Origin: Acidobacteriota bacterium
Lineage (GTDB): Bacteria; Acidobacteriota; Terriglobia; Acidiferrales; UBA7541
Assembly: GCA_021832085.1 (NCBI GenBank)
Contig: JAKBLM010000023.1
Coordinates: 1-53,194, forward strand
Direction: 5' to 3'
Length of the DNA stretch: 53,194 nt
Positions 41,962 to 53,087 of the stretch are shown here, one piece after another. The position numbers and the translations under genes were made by a program. Positions within the stretch are counted from its first letter, which is position 1. Each line of letters starts with the position of its first letter. The notes beneath the pieces were generated by a model that saw nothing but the letters and a program-made list of their open reading frames with translations, was not told where the DNA came from and searched no databases.

Positions 41962-42636
41962 TCATTGCACAATCCGCACCGCGCGTGGCCAGCCGTCTTC
42001 ACCCAAAACCAGATCGGCCTGCACGGTCCCCTGACTTGGTATCTCGTTCACGGGATAGCCCAGCTCCGCCAGCGAAGAACGCGGCAGACGCACGCGCACG
42101 ATCACGGCCGCGCCGCCCGGCCCCAGGCTGCCGGCATACGGCACCGGAACGAAGCCCGAAGTCAGGCTCGATTGCGACGAGGGGACCGGAGATTCCGCCG
42201 ATTCGTTGGCCGCCGCCTGCACCACGGTCGCTGCCGGTGCAGCCGCACTGCCCCGGACCGCAGTGGGGGCGCCACGGTCCGGGGCACGACTCACCAACAC
42301 GACCAAGACACATGCAGCCAACACAACTCCCGCGCCGGCCCAGGCGGCTGCCAGCCGCCATCCGAACTTCCCGCGGCCAGCAGCATGGCCGCGCGCGGCG
42401 GTTTCCCGGCGGAAGGCATTGAGCAGAGACGTCTCCAACGCCGGTGGCGCTTCCAGGCGCCGGCCCTCGGCCGAAGCCGTCTGCAGCAATTTCGCCAGAT
42501 TTTGCGCTTCGGCCAGGCGGAGGCCGCAGGAGGGACAATTTTGCGCATGCTCACGGGCGATGGCCGCCAGGGAGGGATCCAGTTCCCTCTGGCTCGCCAG
42601 ATCGTGAACGATAGCCGCGAATTCCCCGCACTTCAT
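41962..42636 (-). CDS. Anti-sigma factor with zinc-binding motif
   Basis: 224 residues. The cytoplasmic N-terminal domain has the zinc-type anti-sigma motif His30-x3-Cys34-x2-Cys37 (REHAQNCPSCGL). One membrane helix follows at about 95-116 (AAAWAGAGVVLAACVLVVLVS). The periplasmic part ends in a domain with AAVIVRVRLPRSSLAELGYP and VQADLVLGEDGWPRAVRIVQ, which resembles the TonB-C-like end of some acidobacterial anti-sigma factors. It presumably binds the sigma factor encoded four bases upstream and releases it on an envelope signal. The spacing shows a two-gene operon. Confidence 0.85.
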   Translation of the reverse strand: MKCGEFAAIVHDLASQRELDPSLAAIAREHAQNCPSCGLRLAEAQNLAKLLQTASAEGRRLEAPPALETSLLNAFRRETAARGHAAGRGKFGWRLAAAWAGAGVVLAACVLVVLVSRAPDRGAPTAVRGSAAAPAATVVQAAANESAESPVPSSQSSLTSGFVPVPYAGSLGPGGAAVIVRVRLPRSSLAELGYPVNEIPSQGTVQADLVLGEDGWPRAVRIVQ

Positions 42637-42640
42637 CGCC

Positions 42641-43273
42641 TCACCTCGTATCGAAAGCGCGCGTGGCCGAAAAGGGCAGCACCGGCCGCGGCGCCAGGGT
42701 CGAGCGCAGCTTTTCCGCCAGCATTTCCCGCGCGCGGTTCAGCCGCGACCGGACGGTCCCCACCGGGCAATGGAGCATGGCCGCCGCCTGCCCGTACTCC
42801 ATTTCCTCGAGGTCGCAAAGCGTGACGACTTCGCGATACCGTTCGGGCAGGCTGAGCACCGCGCGGCGAACCTGCTCGGTGAGTTCGGCGCGAAACAGGC
42901 CGTCGGCCAGATCGGCGCCCTGGGGAGCGACGGCGGGAAAGCCTCGCCGCGCCAGCCCATCCAGCCCGTCTTCCGGCAGGCCCTGATAGCGGCCTTCGGT
43001 ATCAAGCAGGCGGTGCACGTGGTTGCGCGCGATGCCGAAGAGGAAAGCGGCCAATTCGCCGCGTTGGGGATCGAATTTCCCGACTTCTCGAATGAGCACC
43101 ATAAACGCTTCCTGCACAACCTCTTCGGCGGCCTCCGGGCGTCCGGTCATGTGGAGCGCGTAGCGGTAAAGCGGCCTCTGGTGGCGGCGATAGAGTTCGC
43201 GGAAAGCTTCCTCGTCACCCGCCGCCAGTCGCTCGAGCAAAACTTCTTCGCGAACCTCGGCCGCGTCGCTCAT
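42641..43273 (-). CDS. ECF-type RNA polymerase sigma factor
   Basis: 210 residues. Sigma region 2 (EEAFRELYRRHQRPLYRYALHMTGRPEAAEEVVQEAFMVL) is followed by a ~50-residue linker. Region 4 (LPERYREVVTLCDLEEMEYGQAAAMLHCPVGTVRSRLNRAREML) ends in a full helix-turn-helix. It is about 25 residues longer than a minimal ECF factor, owing to the linker and a C-terminal tail (APRPVLPFSATRAFDTR). It is coupled with the anti-sigma gene. The regulon is not visible, and no matching promoter motif was found in front of the operon. Confidence 0.93.
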   Translation of the reverse strand: MSDAAEVREEVLLERLAAGDEEAFRELYRRHQRPLYRYALHMTGRPEAAEEVVQEAFMVLIREVGKFDPQRGELAAFLFGIARNHVHRLLDTEGRYQGLPEDGLDGLARRGFPAVAPQGADLADGLFRAELTEQVRRAVLSLPERYREVVTLCDLEEMEYGQAAAMLHCPVGTVRSRLNRAREMLAEKLRSTLAPRPVLPFSATRAFDTR

Positions 43274-43522
43274 CTATTCCTATGACGCTTTCGCCTGGCC
43301 TCCAGTAACAATTCGGTTGGGCGAACGCCGCAGTTCCATTTTTTTCATGGCCAGGCGATGAAGACGGCGCCAGGGGCACGCCGCCGGCCACGCCGGAAAA
43401 CCGGGGAAAGCGGCTCGCGGAAATGCCCGCGCGCAGGGATGGCCTTGACCGTGCCGGATCGCTGGCCTAGGTTTATATCCGTCCTGCAAACAAAAAGGCT
43501 TTGCCCTCACCGGGAGGATGCG

Positions 43523-45474
<1,952 letters not shown>

Positions 45475-45475
<1 letters not shown>

Positions 45476-45496
45476 GGGCGACGCATGCGTCGCCCC
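45475..45496. repeat. Family B palindrome, copy 3, abutting the acs stop
   Basis: A 22-base perfect palindrome centred on CGCATGCG with GGGGCGA/TCGCCCC arms. It begins on the last base of the acs stop codon and is followed by CTGCG. The same palindrome core occurs at 23567 and 23834. It could protect the acs message from 3' decay; there is no T run for termination. Confidence 0.8.
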
Positions 45497-45722
45497 TGCG
45501 TCGAATAGGTGCGCGTGCAACCACCCAACCCCGTTGGCTGCCCCGCCCCATGCTGGTGCCGACTACCGCGACTGCGTCCTGACGGCATGGAAAGCGGCCG
45601 GCGGAAAAAAGTGCGCTTAACGTTGAGCTAACTGGTGTAGAGTGGGCCGCCCGTGTCCAATTGCGGGGCTTGCTTTTACGTTTTCCTGGAATGCGCGACC
45701 GAGTCGCCGAAAGGAGACGTCA

Positions 45723-46424
45723 ATGCCACTGTCGAAAAAGCTTGCGGCTGAGTTCATCGGCACGTTCGTGTTGGTTTTCGGAGGATGCGGAGCGGCGGTA
45801 GTTTCCGCGGCGTATCCGCAGTTGGGCATCGGATTTGTTGGTGTTGCACTGGCCTTCGGCCTGACTGTTCTGACGATGGTTTACGCCGTCGGACATATTT
45901 CGGGCGGGCATTTCAACCCGGCGGTCTCCGTGGGCCTCGCGGTGGGCAGGCGATTTCCTTTCAAGGAACTGATTCCGTACATCGTGGTGCAAGTTTTGGG
46001 AGCCATTCTGGCGAGCAGTGTGCTCTATGTGATTGCCAGCGGCAAGGCCGGCTTTTCGCTGAGCAACGGTTTCGCGTCCAATGGCTACGGCGCTCATTCG
46101 CCGGGCGGCTATTCGCTGCTCGCCTGCCTGGTCGCGGAAATCGTGCTCACTTTTATCTTTGTGTTTGTCATCCACGGCGCGACGGACAAACGGGCGCCGG
46201 CGGGATTCGCGGGCGTCGCGATCGGCCTGGCATTGACGCTCTGTCACCTCGTTGGGATTCCAATCACCAATACTTCGGTGAATCCCGCCCGTAGCACCGG
46301 GCCGGCGCTTTTCGTGGGCGGATGGGCAATCCACCAGTTGTGGCTCTTTTGGGTTGCGCCCATCATCGGCGGAGCGCTCGCCGGATTGGTCTATCTGGGC
46401 CTATTTGAGCAGCGGCAGGCCTGA
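45723..46424 (+). CDS. aqpZ: Aquaporin Z
   Basis: 233 residues from the ATG at 45723, with GAAAGGAG upstream. It has six membrane segments and two re-entrant loops carrying NPA (residues 65-67, GGHFNPAVS) and NPAR (about 186, [12 protein letters not shown]). A His near 175 ([10 protein letters not shown]) and the Arg after the second NPA form a water-type selectivity filter. The segment [21 protein letters not shown] closely follows E. coli AqpZ. It allows rapid water flow across the inner membrane. It stands alone; its promoter was not identified. Confidence 0.95.
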   Translation: MPLSKKLAAEFIGTFVLVFGGCGAAVVSAAYPQLGIGFVGVALAFGLTVLTMVYAVGHISGGHFNPAVSVGLAVGRRFPFKELIPYIVVQVLGAILASSVLYVIASGKAGFSLSNGFASNGYGAHSPGGYSLLACLVAEIVLTFIFVFVIHGATDKRAPAGFAGVAIGLALTLCHLVGIPITNTSVNPARSTGPALFVGGWAIHQLWLFWVAPIIGGALAGLVYLGLFEQRQA

Positions 46425-46969
46425 CGGCCGAATTTTTCTGAGCGAGCGGCGGCTGCCACAGTCGCCGCGCATCCTCGATCCCAACTCGTGCGAATCCTCG
46501 CCGCGCCAGCAACCGGACTGGCAGCTGCTGGTAGTGCGCCGGGTCCAATTGCCATGGCCAGCGCACGCCCCAGAAGCACAACCGATCCTGGCTGTGCCGG
46601 AGACCGTCGCGCCACTCGCGCCACATCCACGCGCAGCCGCATCCGCACATAGGACGGAACTGTTCGCCCGTCCCACAAAACATCTGCACAGCCAGGATTG
46701 GCTGTGCTACTGAAAACCAGCCCCAACGTTCCTCCATGCCCCGCCCGGACAGATTCAGGCGCATTCGCAGCAACCGATGCTGAGACGCGCGGAAACCAAC
46801 ATTCCAATTTGTACGCCGGCAAACGAACGTTGGGATGTTAATCGTCATCTGAAATTATGTGTATTTATGCGGGTTTGAACGCGGCGAGGAGGCCGTGGAG
46901 GCGGACACCCCGTGGATGAGGCGTCGCGCGCCTGGAAAACGGTTTGAAGGGCCGGGGGACTGGCCGCAC
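46425..46969. other. Intergenic region with imperfect REP hairpins, no gene
   Basis: About 545 bases with frames open on both strands but no ribosome sites or protein-like sequence. GCACAGCC-AGGATT-GGCTGTGC (46686-46707, then TACTG) and a degenerate inverse copy at 46576-46597 form hairpins. A related GCACAGCC-GATCC segment lies at 52890. These frames read the repeat as protein (AQPILAV), which explains their length. Confidence 0.6.
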
Positions 46970-48877
46970 ATGAGAATTCGGCGCTGGCTTTCTGTTCTCG
47001 CGTTAATCGCGAGTTTGGGTTTGCTCTGGGGCTGTTCCAGCGGCCCCAGCGGACCGACCATTACGCCTCCGCTGGCCGTTCTTTCGGCCGGGCAGACGGC
47101 GCAATTTACGGCGAGCCAGGGCGGCACGAGCATCGGCGGCGCGACCTGGCTGGTTAACGGAATCGTAGGCGGCAATTCGGCGCTTGGGACAATCAGCAGC
47201 GATGGCTTGTACACCGCACCCAGCAAATTGCCGGCGCAAGCTGTTTTCGTGAACGTCCGCGAGGGAGCCAAGGGCCAGGGGCCCGGTCCCGCTCTTGTTC
47301 GTTTCTTTGATCCCGGCAAATTCGAAACGGGGACCGTCGCTTCCACGGAGAATCCACTCGTCGCGGCGTATTCTTTTCTGGCGCCGAAGGGGGCATCAGT
47401 CCAGGTCGAGTTCGGCCAGAGCACCCGTTATGGCTTGAAGACGTGGGCTCGGCCGGCGCCTCCGGCGGGAGGGGATGTACACATCCTGGTGGCAGGGATG
47501 CTCGCCAACTCGACTTATCACATGCGGGCCATCGTTCATCTTGCCAGCGGAACACAAGTCATGGATTCCGACCATAGCTTCACCACAGGAGCGATTCCCG
47601 CTTCGCTGCTTCCCCAGATCACGGCCAAGCAGACGAGCGGCTTCACTCCGGCTCCGGGCATCGAACTGCTCTGCCTGGCCCCGCCCGCCAAGGGGGATAA
47701 ATTGACTGCCTTGGCCACGGATCTTTCCGGGCATGTTCTCTGGTACTACCATATCGGCAAAGACGAATGGCCCTTTCCCATGAAGCTTCTGCCGAACGGC
47801 CGCATGCTTCTGGTGGCCTCTCCCAATGTCAACTCGCAAGGCCAAATCTTACCGGGCACGGGCTACCTCAGTGGAGTTCGGGAAATCAACCTCGCGGGAG
47901 ACGTTCTCTATCAGATCACTCTGAAGGAACTCAACGACGGTCTGGCCAAGTTCGGCGCCTCGTTTCGCGCCGAGTCTTTTCACCACGACGTTTTACAGTT
48001 GCCCAACGGTCACCTGATTTTGCTGGTGAATTACACGAAAACCATCAACAACGTGGCAGGAGTTCCGCAAGGAACACAAATGCTCGGCGACGCCCTTGTG
48101 GATTGGAAACCTGGCCAGGGCCCGGTGTGGACGTGGTCGACTTTTGACCACCTTAGCGTCGCTCGCGCGCCTTACGGCAGATATGACTGGACTCACGCCA
48201 ACGCGCTGCTCTATTCGCCGGACGACGGAGATTTGCTCTTGTCCCTGCGCGACCAGAACTGGATCATCAAGATCAATTACGACGACGGAGCAGGTAACGG
48301 AAATATCCTGTGGCGACTCGGGCCGGAGGGTAATTTCACTTTGCCGTCCGGCGATGCGCCGATTGACTGGAACTACGGGCAACATGGGATGAACTTTGCC
48401 GGCCCCGGCACGTCCGGTATTTTTGATTTGACGTTCTTCAATAATGGCAATAATCGCCTAGTGAACGCGAAGAATACGGTGTGCGGTTCCTCCGGCGCCG
48501 TTCCCTGCTATAGCAGCGTGCCGATCTACCAAGTCAACGAGTATACGAAGAAGGTGCAGATCCTCTGGCAGGACAACCTTTCTTCGGTGTACTCCATTTG
48601 TTGCGGAAATTCCGAGCTCCTTTCGAATGGAGATGTGGAATTCGACGTAGCCAACAACATCCATACTCCGGGGCTGTCGTTCGTGGAGGAAGTGACCCAG
48701 GAGACTCCTCCGCAGATGGTGTGGCAGATGAACATTCAAGGCCAGTTGGCCTATCGAGCTTTCCGTATTCCGAGCCTCTATCCCGGCGTCCAGTGGACGC
48801 AGGCGCAGATCGCCGAATCGGAAAGCCCTGCCACCGGCGCACAGGCCCAAGAAACGGCTCGCGGATCGCAGCCCTAA
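46970..48877 (+). CDS. Arylsulfotransferase (ASST family) lipoprotein
   Basis: 635 residues from the ATG at 46970. The N-terminus is a lipoprotein signal (LASLGLLWGCSS, lipobox Cys), so it is anchored in the envelope. A ~180-residue Ig-like and fibronectin-like N-terminal region (residues 25-205) precedes a six-bladed beta-propeller. In the propeller the ASST motifs appear: SFHHDVLQLPNGHLILL, DWTHANALLYSPDDGDLLLSLRDQNWIIKIN with the R-D-Q-N signature, and YGQHGMNFA, which should hold the catalytic His. ASST enzymes move sulfate between phenolic compounds without PAPS. Donor and acceptor are unknown. Confidence 0.87.
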   Translation: MRIRRWLSVLALIASLGLLWGCSSGPSGPTITPPLAVLSAGQTAQFTASQGGTSIGGATWLVNGIVGGNSALGTISSDGLYTAPSKLPAQAVFVNVREGAKGQGPGPALVRFFDPGKFETGTVASTENPLVAAYSFLAPKGASVQVEFGQSTRYGLKTWARPAPPAGGDVHILVAGMLANSTYHMRAIVHLASGTQVMDSDHSFTTGAIPASLLPQITAKQTSGFTPAPGIELLCLAPPAKGDKLTALATDLSGHVLWYYHIGKDEWPFPMKLLPNGRMLLVASPNVNSQGQILPGTGYLSGVREINLAGDVLYQITLKELNDGLAKFGASFRAESFHHDVLQLPNGHLILLVNYTKTINNVAGVPQGTQMLGDALVDWKPGQGPVWTWSTFDHLSVARAPYGRYDWTHANALLYSPDDGDLLLSLRDQNWIIKINYDDGAGNGNILWRLGPEGNFTLPSGDAPIDWNYGQHGMNFAGPGTSGIFDLTFFNNGNNRLVNAKNTVCGSSGAVPCYSSVPIYQVNEYTKKVQILWQDNLSSVYSICCGNSELLSNGDVEFDVANNIHTPGLSFVEEVTQETPPQMVWQMNIQGQLAYRAFRIPSLYPGVQWTQAQIAESESPATGAQAQETARGSQP

Positions 48878-48983
48878 AGCGCGGCGCAAGGGATTCGCGC
48901 GCGTTATTCGTTGCGTACGCCGACCGACGACTTTTGTACGTTGCAAACAGAGTGTTTCCGGCTGCGACCCAGGCGAGCCTGCG

Positions 48984-50237
48984 TTATTCGTAGCGGAGGG
49001 CTTCGGAGGGATCGAGCCGTGCCGCGCGCTCGGCTGGCGCCAGGCCGCTGATCATTCCAACCAATCCCAAGAGCGCGACGCAGACAAGCGTTGTGGTAAT
49101 CGAGACGTTTATGGGGACGTTGCCCTTATTGGAATGGGTATGGAAGATGGGTCCGAGCAGGGGAACGTGGCCGATGGCCATCCCGAGCCCGACGGAGAGG
49201 AAGACGCCAGCCAGGCCGGCAATCAGCGTGAGTACGAGCGTTTCCGCAAGAACCTGAATCCGGATTTGCCAGCGCCGCGCTCCCAGGGCGCGCCGAAGCC
49301 CGATTTCCCTCACCCGCTCGCCCACCGAGACCAGCATGATGTTCATCAAGCCGACGCCGCCGATGCCGAGCGTCATCGTCCCAACAAACCCCAGCAGCAC
49401 CTGGATGCCCACGGTCAGCCCATCAATAATGGGCTGAAAGAGCAGCCGGCCAACAAAAAAGATGGCCTGTTTGTCGTCCGGGGAAAAATGCTGGCGAGTG
49501 GCGACAATTCGCAGAACCTGGCGGTCGGCGCGCTTTTCAAACTGTGGCGCCACGGGCTCGAAGACGAGCACGCTGGCGTAACGCGTGTTCCACAGATCGG
49601 AAGCGGCGGTATAAGGAATCCAGGCGGATTCGTCATCGCTCGAAAAGTAGTTGGAAAGCTGGAGTTTTCGGTGCATCGTTCCAATCACGCGAAATGGGAC
49701 GCCGGCAATTTGCACCGTCCTTCCTACCGCAGGCAAACGCCCGAAGAGCTTCCTGCGCAGCAGCGCGCCGATGAACACCACGTGGCGATGGAATCGAACG
49801 TCATCGGGCGAAATCCAGCGCCCAGCGCTGGGAATCTCGTCGCGCATCGGGCCGTAAACGGGATAGACACCGCGGATGGCCGTGGTCGTCATCTGGTTTT
49901 CGTAGGAAATGCGCAAATCGTGCACGGTTTCCGGGCTGACGTGCTTCACGAACGTTGCCAGCGCGCGGATTCGCCGCACGTCGCGCATGGAAAACCGCAC
50001 CCGCTTGCCCGCGCGCGGCCCGCCGATCTGCCGGCTGGTCGTTCCCGGCCAGGCAATCACGACGTCTCGCCCAAGGGCATTGAAACCGGCCACAATCACG
50101 GAACGAAAACCCTGCCCGTAGCTCAAAAGCAGGCTGACGGCAACCACACCCCAGGTGATCCCCAGCATGGTCAAAAAGCTGCGCGTGCGATTGCGCTGCA
50201 ACGCCGCCCAAGCTTCGCCCAAAATATCCGGGAGCAT
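48984..50237 (-). CDS. MacB-like ABC permease, second of pair
   Basis: 417 residues. A first helix (FLTMLGITWGVVAVSLLLSYG) is followed by a periplasmic MacB-core domain to about 270. The FtsX block comes next (LGFVGTMTLGIGGVGLMNIMLVSVGERVREIGLRRALGARR), then the closing ERAARLDPSEALRYE. It is a classical four-helix permease of the MacAB family, half of the machinery that pumps compounds or peptides outward. It is six bases downstream of the other permease. No ATPase gene follows; the next gene is on the other strand. Confidence 0.9.
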   Translation of the reverse strand: MLPDILGEAWAALQRNRTRSFLTMLGITWGVVAVSLLLSYGQGFRSVIVAGFNALGRDVVIAWPGTTSRQIGGPRAGKRVRFSMRDVRRIRALATFVKHVSPETVHDLRISYENQMTTTAIRGVYPVYGPMRDEIPSAGRWISPDDVRFHRHVVFIGALLRRKLFGRLPAVGRTVQIAGVPFRVIGTMHRKLQLSNYFSSDDESAWIPYTAASDLWNTRYASVLVFEPVAPQFEKRADRQVLRIVATRQHFSPDDKQAIFFVGRLLFQPIIDGLTVGIQVLLGFVGTMTLGIGGVGLMNIMLVSVGERVREIGLRRALGARRWQIRIQVLAETLVLTLIAGLAGVFLSVGLGMAIGHVPLLGPIFHTHSNKGNVPINVSITTTLVCVALLGLVGMISGLAPAERAARLDPSEALRYE

Positions 50238-50243
50238 CTCCTG

Positions 50244-51500
50244 CTAACCTCCGGCTTCGAACCGCAGCGCTTCAACCGGATCAATCTTTGCCGCGCGCCG
50301 CGCCGGATAAATTCCCGAAAGCACGGCGACGGCGCCGAGCAGCCCAACCGCCAGCAAGCTCGATTGCCAGGTGGGCAGCAAGCCGGCGAAGAAAGGCGGC
50401 ATCGGCGCAAGATCCACCAGCCAGCAAATGCCGTAAGCGAACATCAGCCCGGTCCCTCCGCTGATGAAAGCCACCAGCAAGGTCTCCAGAAAGAACTGCC
50501 GAAGCACCTCGCTTCGCTTCGCGCCGATGGCCATCCGCACGCCAATTTCCCGGGTCCGCTCGCGCACGCTCACCAGCATGACGTTCATGACGCCGATCCC
50601 GCCGAGGAAGAGCGTGACAATGCCCACCGCGCCGAGAAACAACTGCATCCCGTCCACCAGCATCTCGTTTTCCCGTGCATCCTTGATCGTGTCCCAGGCC
50701 GGCGTCGCTTCCTTGTCGCGCGGATTGAAATGATGAATGCTCGCCAGCGTCGCCCGCGCCTCGCGCTTACAAGCGCTGTCCAAGGCCACCGAGCGCGGAA
50801 CGAGGATCAAATGGTTGACAGTCCCGGGCGGGTCGGGCGGCGGATTCGGGAAATCGCGGGCCATCGCGCGGAAGGGCACGAAAATTTTCTGGACGTCCAT
50901 GCCGTCGTAGGAAGACGTCTGCTTCTTTCTGCGCATGATCCCGATGACGCGATAGGGAAAATTGCCAAGCCAGATGGTTTTTCCGAGCGCGGGACGCGAG
51001 CCAAAAAGCTGCTTCTTCACCCGGCTGCCGAGAAAGGCGACGCGTACGCCGGTCTGGTTGTCCAAAGCGTTATAAAACCGGCCCCGGGCAACCTGGATAT
51101 CGCGGACGCGGGCGAAGGCAGGCAAGGAACCGGTGGTGAGGTAGGACCCGCTGTTGTAGAGGCTGCGCGCGCCGACGTTATGTTCGAGCTCGGGCAAAAC
51201 GTAGCGGCAATCGGGCGATTGCCGCGCAACCACGCTGGCGTCGCCCACCTTCCAATACAATTTCCGGCCGGCGCGCATTCCGCCAACCTGCATGCTGGTA
51301 TGCGCGGGCCACAGGATAATAATGTCGGTGCCCATCGATTTGGCCTGCCGCTCCAGCCCCACAGCCAGCCCCTGGCACGCCCCAATCAGCAGGGTGAGCG
51401 AAATGATTCCCCAGGCAATCCCAAACATCGTGAGAAATGTCCGGAGCCTATGCGCCCAGAGGGTCTGGACGGTGTCGCGAAGCAAATCTCTGAGGCTCAT
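50244..51500 (-). CDS. MacB-like ABC permease, first of pair
   Basis: 418 residues with the same four-helix layout as its neighbour: FLTMFGIAWGIISLTLLIGAC, a periplasmic domain, then FLGAVGIVTLFLGGIGVMNVMLVSVRERTREIGVRMAIGAKR and the closing RRAAKIDPVEALRFE. The two permeases share about a third of residues by eye and probably pair up. They form an operon with the adaptor gene 11 bases upstream. Unlike MacB itself the ATPase domain is missing. Confidence 0.9.
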   Translation of the reverse strand: MSLRDLLRDTVQTLWAHRLRTFLTMFGIAWGIISLTLLIGACQGLAVGLERQAKSMGTDIIILWPAHTSMQVGGMRAGRKLYWKVGDASVVARQSPDCRYVLPELEHNVGARSLYNSGSYLTTGSLPAFARVRDIQVARGRFYNALDNQTGVRVAFLGSRVKKQLFGSRPALGKTIWLGNFPYRVIGIMRRKKQTSSYDGMDVQKIFVPFRAMARDFPNPPPDPPGTVNHLILVPRSVALDSACKREARATLASIHHFNPRDKEATPAWDTIKDARENEMLVDGMQLFLGAVGIVTLFLGGIGVMNVMLVSVRERTREIGVRMAIGAKRSEVLRQFFLETLLVAFISGGTGLMFAYGICWLVDLAPMPPFFAGLLPTWQSSLLAVGLLGAVAVLSGIYPARRAAKIDPVEALRFEAGG

Positions 51501-51511
51501 GGTCGCTTCGC

Positions 51512-52714
51512 CTACTGCCGGACAACCTTTTGGCCCGCGGATATTCCGGAAAGCACCTGGGCGTCGATGCCATTGGTGATGCCCAGATTGACGAAGACCT
51601 TCCGGAAACCTTTTGGTGCGGCGGGGTCGTAGAGGTGTACATAAGGCCGATTTCTGACGGCATAGAAGAGGGCGGATTCGGGGATGAGCAGGACATGTTT
51701 CTTGCGCTGGATCACCAGCTCGCCATTGCCCGTCATATTGGCCCGCAGCACACCCTGCGGATTCTTGACGGAGACGCGGACGGCAAACGTGGTCAAGTTG
51801 TTTTTGCGCACGCCCATGGGCGCAATGCGCACCACGCGGCCCAAGAACGTGCGGTGCGGATACGATTCGACGTGAATCCGGGCGGGCTGGCCGAGAAAGA
51901 CCTTGCCGATATCCGCCTCATCCACTTTCCCTTTCAAATACACGCGCTGCATGTCGCCCAGAGTGACGACCAGCGTGGCTTGCGAACCCAGCACGAGGAT
52001 GGAACTGACGGCATCGCCCACTTCGACGTTGCGCGAGAGCACGATTCCGTCAATGGGACTGCGAATGGTGGCATAGGCGAGATTTTCCTCGGCATCGGCG
52101 AGCGTGGCTTTCTGCTCCGCCACGTTGGCCCGCGCCTGATCCACCGCCGCGTGGGCCACCGAGACGTTTCGGATCGCGGCCGCCTGGTTATTCAGCGCGA
52201 CCTGATAGGATTGCTCGGCCTGGTCGAGACTCTGGCGCGAGTCGATTCCTTCGGCGTAGAGCCCCTTGGCGCGCCGCGCAGCCGCGCGCAGAAACGGGAC
52301 GTCGGGGCCTTTCGCCTCCACAACGTCCATGCGATAGGTCGCCCGAGCCTCTTCCAGAGCGGCCTGCGCGGCCTGCAATTGCGCCTGCGCGGCCCGCACC
52401 TCGGCGCGCAATTGCTCCCGGTCGAGTTGGGCCAGCAGTTGTCCTCGATGCACGGTGTCGCCCGCATGCACAAAAAGCTTCTGCACAATTCCGCTGGCCT
52501 TCGATTTCACTTCCACTTTCCTGTATGGCTCGATTCTCCCAACCGCAACCACGGCATTGGTGATTGGGCCCAGCTTGACGGCAACCAAATGTGTCGGGCT
52601 TATAAGGGTATTCCGATCGCGCGACGCCATCACCAGAGCCGCGGCGCCTAAAACAAAAACGACCGCGCCGGCGATGTACCACCGCCGCCTACGTTTTTTC
52701 TTGGCATTTGCCAT
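51512..52714 (-). CDS. HlyD/MacA-type periplasmic adaptor
   Basis: About 400 residues from the ATG at 52714. The N-terminus is a basic stretch plus one helix (RRRRWYIAGAVVFVLGAAALVMA) anchoring it in the inner membrane. The lipoyl half (VGRIEPYRKVEVKSKASGIVQKLFVHAGDTVHRGQLLAQLD) and its return (ATIRSPIDGIVLSRNVEVGDAV) enclose a coiled-coil hairpin (AQAQLQAAQAALEEARATYR). A beta-barrel and a membrane-proximal domain end in VFVNLGITNGIDAQVLSGI. It links the two permeases to an outer-membrane channel. The frame upstream of 52714 is probably not translated. Confidence 0.9.
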   Translation of the reverse strand: MANAKKKRRRRWYIAGAVVFVLGAAALVMASRDRNTLISPTHLVAVKLGPITNAVVAVGRIEPYRKVEVKSKASGIVQKLFVHAGDTVHRGQLLAQLDREQLRAEVRAAQAQLQAAQAALEEARATYRMDVVEAKGPDVPFLRAAARRAKGLYAEGIDSRQSLDQAEQSYQVALNNQAAAIRNVSVAHAAVDQARANVAEQKATLADAEENLAYATIRSPIDGIVLSRNVEVGDAVSSILVLGSQATLVVTLGDMQRVYLKGKVDEADIGKVFLGQPARIHVESYPHRTFLGRVVRIAPMGVRKNNLTTFAVRVSVKNPQGVLRANMTGNGELVIQRKKHVLLIPESALFYAVRNRPYVHLYDPAAPKGFRKVFVNLGITNGIDAQVLSGISAGQKVVRQ

Positions 52715-53087
52715 GGACTTTACGCTGCCCCCGCCAGGATCAGAAGCCTTCCGCCCGCACCACACGCCTTGCGGCGCGATGTCCGCCCGTGTGCTGCAGT
52801 AAATGCTACGCCGGCGCATCTCAAAATGTTCCATGAAAAATATTGGCCGGAAGCAAGAAAGAGGCATCGCGTTCACAGCCTTTCAGTAGCACAGCCGATC
52901 CGCGGCTGGCCGTCTGCTGGTGGGCCGGCTATGCACCTCGGGCACACCGTCATTACGCACACGAGCCACGTTCCACCAAAGCCGGTAGCGGTTTTCACCG
53001 CCCGGAGCCTCCAGCGCGGCGTGCCGATATAGAAATATCCACCGAAGAAAGCATTCGCGACGCCAGCGGCTAGAGCATTTCCATATA
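52715..53087. other. Intergenic region upstream of the adaptor operon
   Basis: Short frames here have no ribosome sites. A degenerate family E hairpin (CAGTAGCACAGCC-GATCC-GCGGCTGG) lies at 52885-52910, and AT-rich sequence near 53070-53095 (CCATATATTATG) precedes the transposase fragment. The operon promoter on the minus strand should lie here but was not identified. Confidence 0.45.

Noticed and set aside
43445..43478. TTGACC...TATAT as a promoter for acs
   Set aside because: The spacing of over 20 bases between the boxes is too long for a normal sigma-70 promoter.
46363..46848. Minus-strand 161-residue frame and overlapping frames after aqpZ
   Set aside because: They read hairpin repeats (AQPILAV twice), lack ribosome sites and have atypical composition (Trp/Arg/Cys-rich).
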